Of a DNA stretch of 40,693 nucleotides, positions 15,911 to 23,702 are shown in pieces. This DNA is from Candidatus Aminicenantota bacterium. Its GTDB lineage: Bacteria > Acidobacteriota > B3-B38 > Guanabaribacteriales > B3-B38. Location of the stretch: positions 1 to 40,693 of the forward strand of contig JAOUOQ010000001.1 of the NCBI GenBank assembly GCA_029880275.1, read 5' to 3'. Position 1 is the first letter of the stretch. Every line of letters starts with the position of its first letter. The translations under genes and the position numbers were made by a program. The notes beneath the pieces were generated by a model. That model saw only the letters and a list, made by a program, of their open reading frames with translations, searched no databases and was not told the origin of the DNA.

Positions 15911-17757
15911 TATATATCCTCCACAATTTTCTGCTCCTCCTCTTTGAACTGCAGGTTATAGAGCCTGGTATATACCCCATTTAAGCGGTGGAGGCTATAA
16001 TGGTCCCCTTCTTCCACTATCCTCCCTTTGTCCAATACAATTATTCTTTCCGCATTTCGTACGGTTGATAAGCGATGGGCAATTATCATGGTGGTTCGGT
16101 CCTTCATGAGATTTGCCAGGGCTTTCTGGACCAGAATCTCCGATTCGGAATCCAGGGCAGAGGTAGCTTCGTCGAGTATTAAGATGGGGGAATCCTTGAG
16201 CAGAGCGCGGGCGATGGCGATTCGCTGCCTCTCGCCACCGGAAAGCTTAGCCCCCTTCTCCCCGATAACTGCATCATACCCCTGGGGGAGCTTCTCAATA
16301 AATTCGTGGGCAAAAGCCGCGCTGGCAACAGCCTCCACTTCCTTCGGGGTAGTTATGATGTTTCCATAAGCGATGTTGTTGCGAGCGGTGTCGTTAAAGA
16401 GGATGGTCTCCTGGGTGACAATTCCAATCTGTGCTCTGAGGGAGCGCAGGCTGTATCTCCGAATGTCGATGCCATTGATGAAAATAGCGCCCGAGGTCAC
16501 CTCATAAAAGCGAGGGATCAAATTTACCAGGGTCGACTTCCCCGCTCCGCTTGCTCCCACGATAGCTAACACTTCTCCCTGATTAACCCGAAAGCTTACT
16601 CTGTTCAGAACACGCTCATCTTTGTATTGGAAGGAGACATCCCTGAACTCTATCTCTTTTATAGGTGGGGTGAGCTCAAGAGGATGGGAATCCTCCTTGA
16701 TATCACTATCCCTATCAAGTACCTGGAAAGCCCTCTGAGAAGCGGCAATTGCCTGCTGGAAGGAGTTGCTCACCCGGCTCAGTTTCTTGATAGGATCATA
16801 CATTCCATAGATAGCCGCCAGAAAAGTGCAAAAGACACCCGTAGACATTAACCCCCGGGAGATCTGCCTCCCCCCGTACCATATCATCAAAGCGGCAGCT
16901 ACTGCCCCGATAATCTCCATCAGGGGTGGGGTGAGAGAGACAAATCTCACCGCTCTTAAATTGACTTTGAGCAGCCTCTTGGTGGCTTTGATGAACTTCT
17001 TGATCTCAAACTTTTCCATCCCAAAGGCTTTCACTATGCGGCTGCCAGTTATAGTTTCAAATAATAGCGTAGAAAGCTCCGCCATCCTTTCCTGACTGGA
17101 ATGGCTGATGGAGCGGAGCTTATATCCCAGCTTAATTATCGGATATATCACCAAGGGGGCTACAAAGATGGAGATAGTGGCCAACCTCCAGTCCAGATAA
17201 AATATATAAGCCATCAATCCCAGCAGGATGAAGGAGCCTCTCAATAAATCTCCCATCTTCTCGGATACCGCCTCTTGCATGCGCTCCATATCGCTGATTA
17301 CCCTCGACATCAGCAAGCCGGTGGGATACTCGGAAAAGAAATTCAACGACTGATACTGTATCTTCTGGTAGAGCTGATTCCGTAAGTCCATGACCACACT
17401 CTGCCCCACAAAGCTAATAAAATAGTTCGCACTGTAAGAAAAAACTCCTTTGATCAGGAAGAGGAGGATAACGATTATGGGCACCTGATAGAATATAGTC
17501 TGGTGGTTGATGTTGATTATCCGGTCAATATGAAGGTAGCGATTGAGTAAAGATAAGACATTCTGCTTCTGTGCATAGGCCTCTTCTCCTCTCATCTCAA
17601 CAGCCGAGGAAGGAGTTAAGATATCGTCGAAAATCGGAATGACCAAGGAGGTAAAGGCGACCACACACATGGAGACCACCATCATGCTTAACAGAGAGAA
17701 GAAGAACCTTCCTTTATAGGGAGTTACAAATCTTATTAGTCGTAAAAATTCCTTCAT
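15910..17757 (-). CDS. msbA: MsbA-type lipid A/lipid exporting ABC transporter
   Basis: A 615-residue half-transporter with six membrane segments in the first 310 residues and a C-terminal nucleotide-binding domain. Walker A is GASGAGKST, the Q-loop is GIVTQETILFNDT, the signature is LSGGERQRIAIARALL, Walker B is ILILDEATSALD and the H-loop is IIAHRLST. It would flip lipid A core from the inner to the outer leaflet of the inner membrane as a homodimer. The gene is 10 bp after lpxB and directly before the DUF374 gene, which supports lipid A over drug export. The SD before the ATG is weak, consistent with coupling to lpxB. Confidence 0.9.
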   Translation of the reverse strand: MKEFLRLIRFVTPYKGRFFFSLLSMMVVSMCVVAFTSLVIPIFDDILTPSSAVEMRGEEAYAQKQNVLSLLNRYLHIDRIININHQTIFYQVPIIVILLFLIKGVFSYSANYFISFVGQSVVMDLRNQLYQKIQYQSLNFFSEYPTGLLMSRVISDMERMQEAVSEKMGDLLRGSFILLGLMAYIFYLDWRLATISIFVAPLVIYPIIKLGYKLRSISHSSQERMAELSTLLFETITGSRIVKAFGMEKFEIKKFIKATKRLLKVNLRAVRFVSLTPPLMEIIGAVAAALMIWYGGRQISRGLMSTGVFCTFLAAIYGMYDPIKKLSRVSNSFQQAIAASQRAFQVLDRDSDIKEDSHPLELTPPIKEIEFRDVSFQYKDERVLNRVSFRVNQGEVLAIVGASGAGKSTLVNLIPRFYEVTSGAIFINGIDIRRYSLRSLRAQIGIVTQETILFNDTARNNIAYGNIITTPKEVEAVASAAFAHEFIEKLPQGYDAVIGEKGAKLSGGERQRIAIARALLKDSPILILDEATSALDSESEILVQKALANLMKDRTTMIIAHRLSTVRNAERIIVLDKGRIVEEGDHYSLHRLNGVYTRLYNLQFKEEEQKIVEDI

Positions 17758-17767
17758 AGCATATGTC

Positions 17768-18895
17768 TCATATGAACTGCAGCACCGCCCTGGCTGCCCG
17801 ATCAGAAGCTCCCTGGGTGCCGAGCTTTTCCTTTACCCTCAGAAGCTCTTTCTTTACCCCCTCTTTGACCGTCGGATTAAGGAGGAGCCGTAAAACTTCA
17901 TTGGCAATATTTTTGGCTGTTACCTTAAATTGCAAAAGCTCTGTCACTACTTCCCTCCCCGCCAGGATGTTCACCAGAGATATGTATCTGACCTTCACCA
18001 GAAGCTTTGCCAATAGATAACCCGGGAAAGTTAGTTTGTACACCACCACCATAGGAGTCCCCAGTATCGCTGCTTCCAGGGTAGCTGTTCCCGAGGTAAC
18101 TACCATGAGGTCGGAATTCTTAATCAAATTGTAAGTGTCCTTTTCCACCAGGGTAATCTGGGGTAGATAGGGCCTAGCAATCCTTTCCACCAGCCTGCGG
18201 TGCACCCGCTCAGCCAGCGAGATGACAAAATTAAGCTTACGAGCCCTCTGGAGAAGAGGGATGCTCTGCAGCATTGGGGGCAGCAGATACTTTATCTCGC
18301 GCTGACGACTCCCGGGGAGCAGACTCACGATCTCTGCCTCTTTGTCCAGATTGTATTTTTGGCAGAAGCTGCTCCGGTCGAGCTCTGCCTCCACCTCTTC
18401 CAGCAGGGGATGCCCCACAAACTCAGCCTTCAACCCTTGTTGGCGATAGAGAGCTTCTTCAAAGGGAAGTATAACCAACATCTTATCGACCAGCCGGGCT
18501 ATCTTCTTTATCCTGCTGGGATACCATGCCCATACCTGTGGACTTATGTAGTAGATGATCGGTATACGCAGATGCCTAACCTTTTTGGCAAAATGGAGGT
18601 TGAAGTAGGGATAATCTATGAGAACAATAGCCGAGAGGGAATGAGTTTCGACAAATGAGATGAGCCCTTTTAATAGCCTCCTATGATACCCCAGGCTATG
18701 GAGAGCCTCCCACACACCCACCACCTCCAGATGGTCCACATCATAAAGCAACTCCACCCCCGCCTGCCGCATCCGTTCACCACCCACCCCAAAGAAGCGG
18801 GTATTGGGGGACAACTTCCTGATGGCTTTAACCAGCTCTGCCCCGTGTAGCTCACCTGATGCCTCCCCGGAGATAATCAAGATGCTACCATTCAA
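17768..18895 (-). CDS. lpxB: lipid-A-disaccharide synthase
   Basis: Joins UDP-diacylglucosamine and lipid X to form the lipid A disaccharide at the inner membrane (glycosyltransferase family 19). The 375 residues include SGEASGELHGA (9-19), IDYPYFNLHFAKK, YYISPQVWAW, FVGHPLL, LLPGSRQREI and VTSGTATLEAA, all LpxB hallmarks. The start appears to be TTG: no in-frame ATG or GTG precedes the first motif, and a promoter at 18929-18957 places the transcript start about 27 nt upstream. It is the first gene of the long minus-strand run. No lpxA, lpxC or lpxD is seen in the window. Confidence 0.95.
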   Translation of the reverse strand: MNGSILIISGEASGELHGAELVKAIRKLSPNTRFFGVGGERMRQAGVELLYDVDHLEVVGVWEALHSLGYHRRLLKGLISFVETHSLSAIVLIDYPYFNLHFAKKVRHLRIPIIYYISPQVWAWYPSRIKKIARLVDKMLVILPFEEALYRQQGLKAEFVGHPLLEEVEAELDRSSFCQKYNLDKEAEIVSLLPGSRQREIKYLLPPMLQSIPLLQRARKLNFVISLAERVHRRLVERIARPYLPQITLVEKDTYNLIKNSDLMVVTSGTATLEAAILGTPMVVVYKLTFPGYLLAKLLVKVRYISLVNILAGREVVTELLQFKVTAKNIANEVLRLLLNPTVKEGVKKELLRVKEKLGTQGASDRAARAVLQFI

Positions 18896-18928
18896 AATGG
18901 TGCCCCCATTTCCTCAACTTAAACTAAA

Positions 18929-18957
18929 ATTTTACCCTATAAATTAAGTAAAGTCAA
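18929..18957 (-). promoter_or_regulatory. sigma-70 promoter of the lpxB operon
   Basis: On the minus strand TTGACT (18957-18952) and TAAAAT (18934-18929) are separated by exactly 17 bp; both match consensus at 5 of 6 bases. Transcription would start near 18922 and give a leader of about 27 nt before the TTG start of lpxB. With no strong terminator visible downstream, this may serve much of the 16-gene run. Confidence 0.7.
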
Positions 18958-19052
18958 GGGAATTAACTTAAGCTATCTGGAAAGATAATAACTCTAAATA
19001 AAAGAAAATCAAGGAGAAAACTCTCTTACCCTTCCTTCAGCATTTCCTTACC

Positions 19053-19075
19053 AGCTCCCTATCTAATGGGGAGCT
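19053..19075. other. perfect 7-bp hairpin in the lpxB/YbhN intergenic region
   Basis: AGCTCCC (19053-19059) and GGGAGCT (19069-19075) are exact inverted repeats with a 9-nt loop. The plus-strand side continues into a pyrimidine-rich stretch without a clean T-run, so it could be a weak terminator or attenuator, or a protein-binding site. The rest of the 390-bp region 18896-19285 is AT-rich and holds only this hairpin and the two outward promoters; I see no small gene in it. Confidence 0.4.
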
Positions 19076-19174
19076 TCTTCCCATTAATTCTTCCATCTTT
19101 ATATAAGGAAATATTTGCCTCATAAGCCCATACCTTTCATAATAATGTTAAAAACAAAGTCAAATTTAAAAAAA

Positions 19175-19201
19175 TTGACTTAAAAACATTTTTATTATAG
19201 A
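19175..19201 (+). promoter_or_regulatory. candidate promoter for the YbhN-like gene
   Basis: TTGACT (19175-19180) is followed 15 bp later by TATAGA (19196-19201). The spacing is shorter than optimal, so this is tentative. It lies about 85 bp before the TTG start at 19286 in a very AT-rich tract. Confidence 0.35.
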
Positions 19202-19285
19202 GTGAAAGTTGTTTTTTGCAATGCTGTAAAGGGATTATTGATATTTTACCCCAAGGAAAACTTCCATCACCGAAGATAGGTTAAA

Positions 19286-20293
19286 TTGGTAAAAAGAAGC
19301 CTGAGGTTGTGGCTGGGCATATCTCTGGGGGGCTTCCTTCTATACCTCTTCTTGCGGGGAGCCAATCTCACCCTGGTAATTAATAAGATCAGGGGCGCTA
19401 ATTATCTCCTCATCGGCTTCAGTTTGGGATTAGCCTTGCTGGTGTATCTGGTGCGGGCTTTCCGGTGGAAATTCCTCCTGATGCCCCTCAAGGAGACCCG
19501 CCTCACCAACCTCTTCTCCACCACTATCATTGGGTACATGGTCAACTCTTTAATCCCGGGAAGATTGGGAGAAATTGCGCGACCATACCTCCTTGGCCAG
19601 AAAGAAGGGCTCTCCAAAACGGCAGCTTTCGCTACTATAATTGTGGAGAGGATCTTCGATCTCATAACCCTTCTGGCGCTCTTCTCTCTCTACCTTATGT
19701 TAGCCCCTTCTCTCCGTCACCTCTCTTCTGAAGAATCGGCTATCATGAGTCGGGTGGAGTGGAGTGGTGTGATATCGGCTATTGCTGGTGCCGCTCTCAT
19801 CGCCTTCCTGCTCCTGTGGCATCTTAAGACCCATCTTTTTCTTAAAGTAACGGAGAAGCTATCCTTCTTTCTGCCAGCCCGTCTTTCCCAGGGATTATCG
19901 AAGGGGATAAGCTCCTTTGCCCAAGGGTTAACTGTCCTTAGGGGAAAGAGGCTACTCCTCAGGATAGGACTTTACTCCTTTGTGCATTGGCTAATGGTAA
20001 GCTTCAGCCTGTGGCTGATTCTGTTAGCCTTCAAGATTAATATTCCCTTCTATTTCACCTTCTTGATTCTTCTCTTCGCTGCCACCGGAGCCGCCATACC
20101 CACTCCGGCAGGGGTAGGTGCTTACCACAAAGCGGTGCAGATTGTCCTGGTTAACTTCCTGGCGATTGAAAATAACCTCGCGGTGGGGGCCTCAATTGTC
20201 ATGCATGCGGTTTCCTTCGCACCAGCGACTCTTCTGGGGATTGTTTTGGTCTGGAAAGAGGGTCTCAATATAAGAAAAATAAGCCGTAGTTAA
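19286..20293 (+). CDS. YbhN/UPF0104 (LPG_synthase_TM) family membrane protein
   Basis: A 335-residue integral membrane protein with about eight hydrophobic segments. Conserved family blocks are NSLIPGRLGEIARPYLL (near residue 93), ERIFDLITLLALF, and near the C-terminus TPAGVGAYHKAVQIVL. The family covers the flippase half of MprF and related proteins (AglD-like) thought to move lipids or lipid-linked sugars across the inner membrane; the substrate is unknown. The start is TTG with only a weak SD-like AGG about 5 nt upstream. It stands alone between the lpxB promoter and the tetraether-synthase-like gene, so a lipid-transport role fits the surroundings. Confidence 0.88.
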   Translation: MVKRSLRLWLGISLGGFLLYLFLRGANLTLVINKIRGANYLLIGFSLGLALLVYLVRAFRWKFLLMPLKETRLTNLFSTTIIGYMVNSLIPGRLGEIARPYLLGQKEGLSKTAAFATIIVERIFDLITLLALFSLYLMLAPSLRHLSSEESAIMSRVEWSGVISAIAGAALIAFLLLWHLKTHLFLKVTEKLSFFLPARLSQGLSKGISSFAQGLTVLRGKRLLLRIGLYSFVHWLMVSFSLWLILLAFKINIPFYFTFLILLFAATGAAIPTPAGVGAYHKAVQIVLVNFLAIENNLAVGASIVMHAVSFAPATLLGIVLVWKEGLNIRKISRS

Positions 20294-20335
20294 GGGCGAT
20301 AAGAGAATGAGATGCCCCCATTATGGTCATAACAA

Positions 20336-20448
20336 GGAGAAAGTTGCGGACTCCAGAGAGAGCAAGAGGGGTGAGATGATTCACCGGCGGAACAAGTAAT
20401 TTGCCTGCTCTAAGTGATTCTCCATCTACGAGAGAACTGAATTTTCTC
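20336..20448. other. nested inverted-repeat element, possible structured RNA
   Basis: Three helices nest exactly: GGAGAA (20336-20341) with TTCTCC (20418-20423), AGAGCA (20359-20364) with TGCTCT (20406-20411), and inside these the hairpin GGTGA/TCACC (20370-20374, 20381-20385) beside a GGC/GCC stem (20386-20388, 20403-20405), giving a three-way junction. A further 7-bp hairpin with one G-T pair (20430-20436 with 20442-20448) follows. It lies just past the YbhN-like gene and before the promoter at 20495. I recognise no known riboswitch, T-box or tRNA. It may be a non-coding RNA, a processed 3' end or a palindromic repeat. The minus strand also holds a 61-codon ORF here, which I do not trust. 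Confidence 0.4.
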
Positions 20449-20494
20449 ACTTGACAGCATAAAAGCTAAGCAGCTCAAATTTTGCAATTTTAAC

Positions 20495-20523
20495 TTGACA
20501 ATTATTCAATGAATATATAGAAT
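20495..20523 (+). promoter_or_regulatory. sigma-70 promoter of the radical-SAM gene
   Basis: TTGACA (20495-20500, perfect) and TAGAAT (20518-20523, 5 of 6) are 17 bp apart. Transcription would start near 20530, leaving a leader of about 215 nt before the ATG at 20746, long enough to hold a regulatory element. I see only a weak stem in it (ACTCC near 20600 with GGAGT near 20633). Confidence 0.7.
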
Positions 20524-20745
20524 TTCACCATACGTGAGTTGAGATGATTGAGTTTTAGGCAATTTATTAAAAAATTTTCCTGCAGAAGCTATTAGTGACT
20601 CCTCCTGAGCCTATTTTTAGTTCCTTTACCTGGAGTTTTAAAGTTGATGCAAAAAGCTAACCGCAAAAGAATATTTAAGCTCCAAAGGATGCAAATTAAG
20701 AAGACCGAAATCCTCATTAATAGTGTATGAGGGAAAGGAGACGGA

Positions 20746-22353
20746 ATGGCTAAAGAAACTGATTACAACGAGATAATACGCCAGGAAGAGATGGAGAAGG
20801 GGGTAGAGTCCGTTACCCACACCTATCTGGGCTCCCCCATAAATCCGCTTTCCCGAGGCCTGCCCAAAACCATCTCTTCCCTGTGCCCGGAGTGTTGTAA
20901 GGTAATCGAAGGGCGTCTTTTTGAAGAAAATGGGAAAGTTATGCTGGAGAAGGAGTGCCCGGTTCACGGGAGGTTCCGGGATATTTACTGGTCTGATGTC
21001 AACTTATACCTTAAAGCCGAAAGGTGGACCTTCGGAGAGGGGCATGGGCTCACCAATCCCAAAGTGACCAAAGCCACCAAGTGCCCCCAGCAGTGTGGTA
21101 TGTGTAACCTCCACACCAGCCATACGGCTCTGGGGAATGTCGACCTCACCAACCGTTGCGACCTCACCTGCCCGGTCTGTTTCGCCAATTCCAACGTCGC
21201 CGGCTACCTCTACGAGCCCTCCTTCGAGCAGGTTCTGACGATGTTAAAAACCCTCCGCGATATGAAGCCGGTGAAGGCTCGGGCAGTGCAGTTCTCCGGC
21301 GGGGAGCCCACCCTCCATCCCAGGTTCCTGGATACCCTGCGGGCAGCCAGAGATATGGGGTTCTCTCACATTCAGGTCGCCTCCAATGGCCTGAATCTGA
21401 GCGACCCTGAGTTTGCCATGAAGTGCGCCGAGGCGGGGTTGCACAACGTCTACCTTCAGCTTGATGGAGTGAGCGACGATGTCTACCTCAAAACCAGGGG
21501 TCGACCCCTCCACGAGATTAAACTCAAAGCCATAGATAGCCTCCGAAAGGCACACATAAAGGTGGTATTCGTCCCCACCATCATCAAAGGGGTAAATAAC
21601 CATGAGGTGGGCGACATCCTGAGATTAGCTCTGGAAAACATAGACACGGTGTCAGGCATCAGCTACCAGCCGGTGGCGTTTACTGGAAGGATAAGCGAAA
21701 AGAAGAGGATGGAGCAGCGTTACACCCTTTCCGACCTGGCTAAAGACCTGAAAGAGCAAACCGGGCTGTTCACCGACGACGACTGGTATCCCCTGTGCTC
21801 CACTGTTCCCTTCACCCGATTCTTAATGGCGTTACGAGGATTCAACTCGGTAAACGTCACATGCCATCCTCACTGCTCCTTAGCCACCTACCTCTTCGTC
21901 AACCAGGACGACCCCCTCAACACTGCTAAGCCGATCACCCAGTTTGTCGATATCCCCAATATACTCAAAGACTTTAACAAGCTGGCTGGAAAGGCCGGAA
22001 ATTCCCGCATTAAAGCCTTCTCCAAAATCAGAGCCTTCCAGACATTCCGCAAGCACTTCAAGGAGGAAAAGGCTCCTAAGGGGCTCACTTTTCTCAAATT
22101 CCTCGACCAGCTGGCCGGGTTGATGGACAAGGATATAGGCAGAGAACCAGAAGGACATCAGAGAATGGCTCTAATGGTGGGCGGGATGCATTTTATGGAT
22201 ATTTACAACTACGATGTGGAGCGGGTGAAAAGATGCGTCATCCACTACACAAGCCCTGATGGGAGCCTTTACCCCTTCTGCACTTACAATTCCGGACCCT
22301 ATTTCAGGGAGAAGGTAGAAAAGAAGTTCTCCACCCCCTTGCCCGGCAAATAG
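20746..22353 (+). CDS. radical SAM protein, tetraether lipid synthase (Tes)-like
   Basis: A 535-residue radical-SAM enzyme. The N-terminal zinc-ribbon/rubredoxin-like part has CPEC at 47-50 and CPVHG at 71-75. A second cluster has C113, C117 and C120. The radical-SAM Cx3Cx2C is C138-C142-C145 in NRCDLTCPVCFANS, followed by the SAM-binding FSGGEPTLHP. More conserved cysteines lie in VTCHPHC and, near the end, in KRCVIHY and PFCTYNSGP. This arrangement matches the MJ0619/Tes family, which in archaea couples two archaeol chains into membrane-spanning tetraether lipids; many bacteria carry homologues whose role is less clear. The ATG has an excellent SD (AAAGGAG, 7 nt). It is a single-gene unit with its own promoter. 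Another methyl- or C-C-bond-forming radical-SAM activity is possible. Confidence 0.82.
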   Translation: MAKETDYNEIIRQEEMEKGVESVTHTYLGSPINPLSRGLPKTISSLCPECCKVIEGRLFEENGKVMLEKECPVHGRFRDIYWSDVNLYLKAERWTFGEGHGLTNPKVTKATKCPQQCGMCNLHTSHTALGNVDLTNRCDLTCPVCFANSNVAGYLYEPSFEQVLTMLKTLRDMKPVKARAVQFSGGEPTLHPRFLDTLRAARDMGFSHIQVASNGLNLSDPEFAMKCAEAGLHNVYLQLDGVSDDVYLKTRGRPLHEIKLKAIDSLRKAHIKVVFVPTIIKGVNNHEVGDILRLALENIDTVSGISYQPVAFTGRISEKKRMEQRYTLSDLAKDLKEQTGLFTDDDWYPLCSTVPFTRFLMALRGFNSVNVTCHPHCSLATYLFVNQDDPLNTAKPITQFVDIPNILKDFNKLAGKAGNSRIKAFSKIRAFQTFRKHFKEEKAPKGLTFLKFLDQLAGLMDKDIGREPEGHQRMALMVGGMHFMDIYNYDVERVKRCVIHYTSPDGSLYPFCTYNSGPYFREKVEKKFSTPLPGK

Positions 22354-22664
22354 AAAAAAGGATTCCAATTCCCCAGAGTCGACTCGCCTGAGGAGAGAGA
22401 CTCCCCTATTCATAGAAATAAGGGTGGTTTGTCTAAGCCAATCAGGACCTTCCCTAAAAATTAGGATTAGGTGACGATAACCCTTTTATTATTTATACTT
22501 ATATGAAATTGCAGCTGGAAAACTGAAATAATACCTCCGAGTAAAGAAGAATCAATATCATGTGTGTCATCAATTAGATAGAGAATGGCTTTAGGAGAAA
22601 TTAACCCAATCGTTGATACAGATGGGTACTCAAATAATGAGTCCAAGTTCTGTTCCATATAATC
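22354..22664 (+). other. 311-bp intergenic stretch with a weak hairpin
   Basis: Between the radical-SAM gene and the next promoter. It contains a GAGTC/GACTC inverted repeat near 22377-22402 enclosing a CTC/GAG stem, which may end the upstream transcript although no T-run follows. The rest is AT-rich. A 63-codon minus-strand frame (22467-22658) has a plausible amino-acid composition but no SD and no recognisable similarity, so I do not call it a gene. Confidence 0.4.
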
Positions 22665-22693
22665 TTGACATTTATAAAATAGCTTGCTATAAT
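22665..22693 (+). promoter_or_regulatory. perfect consensus sigma-70 promoter of the Lol-like operon
   Basis: TTGACA (22665-22670) and TATAAT (22688-22693) match consensus at all twelve positions with the ideal 17-bp spacer. Transcription would start near 22700. It is the strongest promoter in the window and suggests high constitutive expression of the five genes that follow. Confidence 0.85.
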
Positions 22694-22778
22694 TTCACTC
22701 TAATTTGGGAAATAGATAGATTGTGCATGAGTGAAAAGAGAAAAGGGGAAGCTATTTTTTAATGGAGAGAAAGGGTTT

Positions 22779-23702
22779 TTGAGATCAAACTCTTCAACAA
22801 AGCTGGTTATTTTTTTTGCCTTGATAGGGATATTTCTGTATGGAGGGTGCAGTGTATTCCGCTACGAGATAAAGAAAAGGGAGGTAAAAGTCTCATACAA
22901 GGAAGCCTCGTTGGATCAGCTGTTAGAGCTTATCAACCGGAACCAGGAGCTGATCCATAGCCTGACTGCCTCCTTGCAAGTAGGACTGAACTTTGGGGTT
23001 CCCGGTAAATACGACAGCTGCAAGGGTCAGCTGCTGATAGAGCGACCCCATAAGATCCGCCTTACAGGCTATCGCTCGCTTATGCCAACTTTCTTCCTTA
23101 TGGTGGCCGATGCCGATAATTATTGGGTTTACATACCCTCAAAGAAGAAGGTCTATCAAGGGCTTACTGCTAAAAACAATATGCTCCCTTATAAGGACGA
23201 AGAGGTCTCCATCAAGGATATTAAGCCACATGAAATCCTGGCTGCTCTGATGCTGGATGATAAGATTACCCCCAGCCAGAGTGAAAGAAAAGCATATCTT
23301 GACATTTTGCCGAATATATATATTATTAATATTGTTGAGACGAAGGGAGATAGTCTGCTATATCCAGTAAGAAGGATATGGGTGGAAAGAGAAAAGCTAA
23401 CTGTTGTGAGGCACGAACTTTTCGACTCCCAGGGGCGTTTGCGCAGCGAGGTCTATTTCAGTAACCATCGCCCGGCAGGGGAGACTACTTTCCCCGGGCT
23501 GGTGCTTATAAAAAGACCGTGGGAGGGTATGAGCATCAGATTGGTGTTCAATAAGATTAAATTAAATCAACCTCTAAACCCCGAAGCTTTCAGCTTCCAA
23601 CCCTCTGAGGATGTTGAAGTCATCAATGTAGACACCCATAACCAGGAAATCCCTTTAAGAAACTCAATTAAAAACTATTGGAATGAACAATGGCAAACTT
23701 AG
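22779..23702 (+). CDS. lipoprotein with a LolA/LolB-like fold
   Basis: A 308-residue predicted lipoprotein. From TTG 22779 the signal peptide is 23 residues and ends in the lipobox YGGC. The mature part has the order seen in LolA/LolB-fold proteins: a helix LDQLLELINRNQELIHSL, then GQLLIERPHKIRLTG, NYWVYIPSKKKVYQG, and late strands ending FSFQP. It could receive or hand over lipoproteins or lipids at a membrane face. GTG 22731 is an alternative start but has no SD and would give an over-long signal peptide; TTG 22779 has GGAGAG 9 nt upstream. It is the first gene after the perfect promoter and overlaps the permease by 13 bp. A DUF4292-type outer-membrane lipoprotein is a close alternative. 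Confidence 0.8.
   Translation: MRSNSSTKLVIFFALIGIFLYGGCSVFRYEIKKREVKVSYKEASLDQLLELINRNQELIHSLTASLQVGLNFGVPGKYDSCKGQLLIERPHKIRLTGYRSLMPTFFLMVADADNYWVYIPSKKKVYQGLTAKNNMLPYKDEEVSIKDIKPHEILAALMLDDKITPSQSERKAYLDILPNIYIINIVETKGDSLLYPVRRIWVEREKLTVVRHELFDSQGRLRSEVYFSNHRPAGETTFPGLVLIKRPWEGMSIRLVFNKIKLNQPLNPEAFSFQPSEDVEVINVDTHNQEIPLRNSIKNYWNEQWQT

Noticed and set aside
20336..20423. T-box, glycine or THF riboswitch
   Set aside because: The conserved sequence blocks of these riboswitches are absent; only helices are visible, and the element lies before the promoter at 20495 rather than in a leader.
20265..20450. 61-codon minus-strand frame with a sensible-looking sequence next to the YbhN-like gene
   Set aside because: No SD, it overlaps the end of the YbhN gene, and the same DNA is better explained by nested inverted repeats. 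A repeat-encoded peptide is not excluded.
22467..22658. 63-codon minus-strand frame in the intergenic region before the Lol-like operon
   Set aside because: The composition looks protein-like, but there is no SD, no promoter and no family similarity that I can see.
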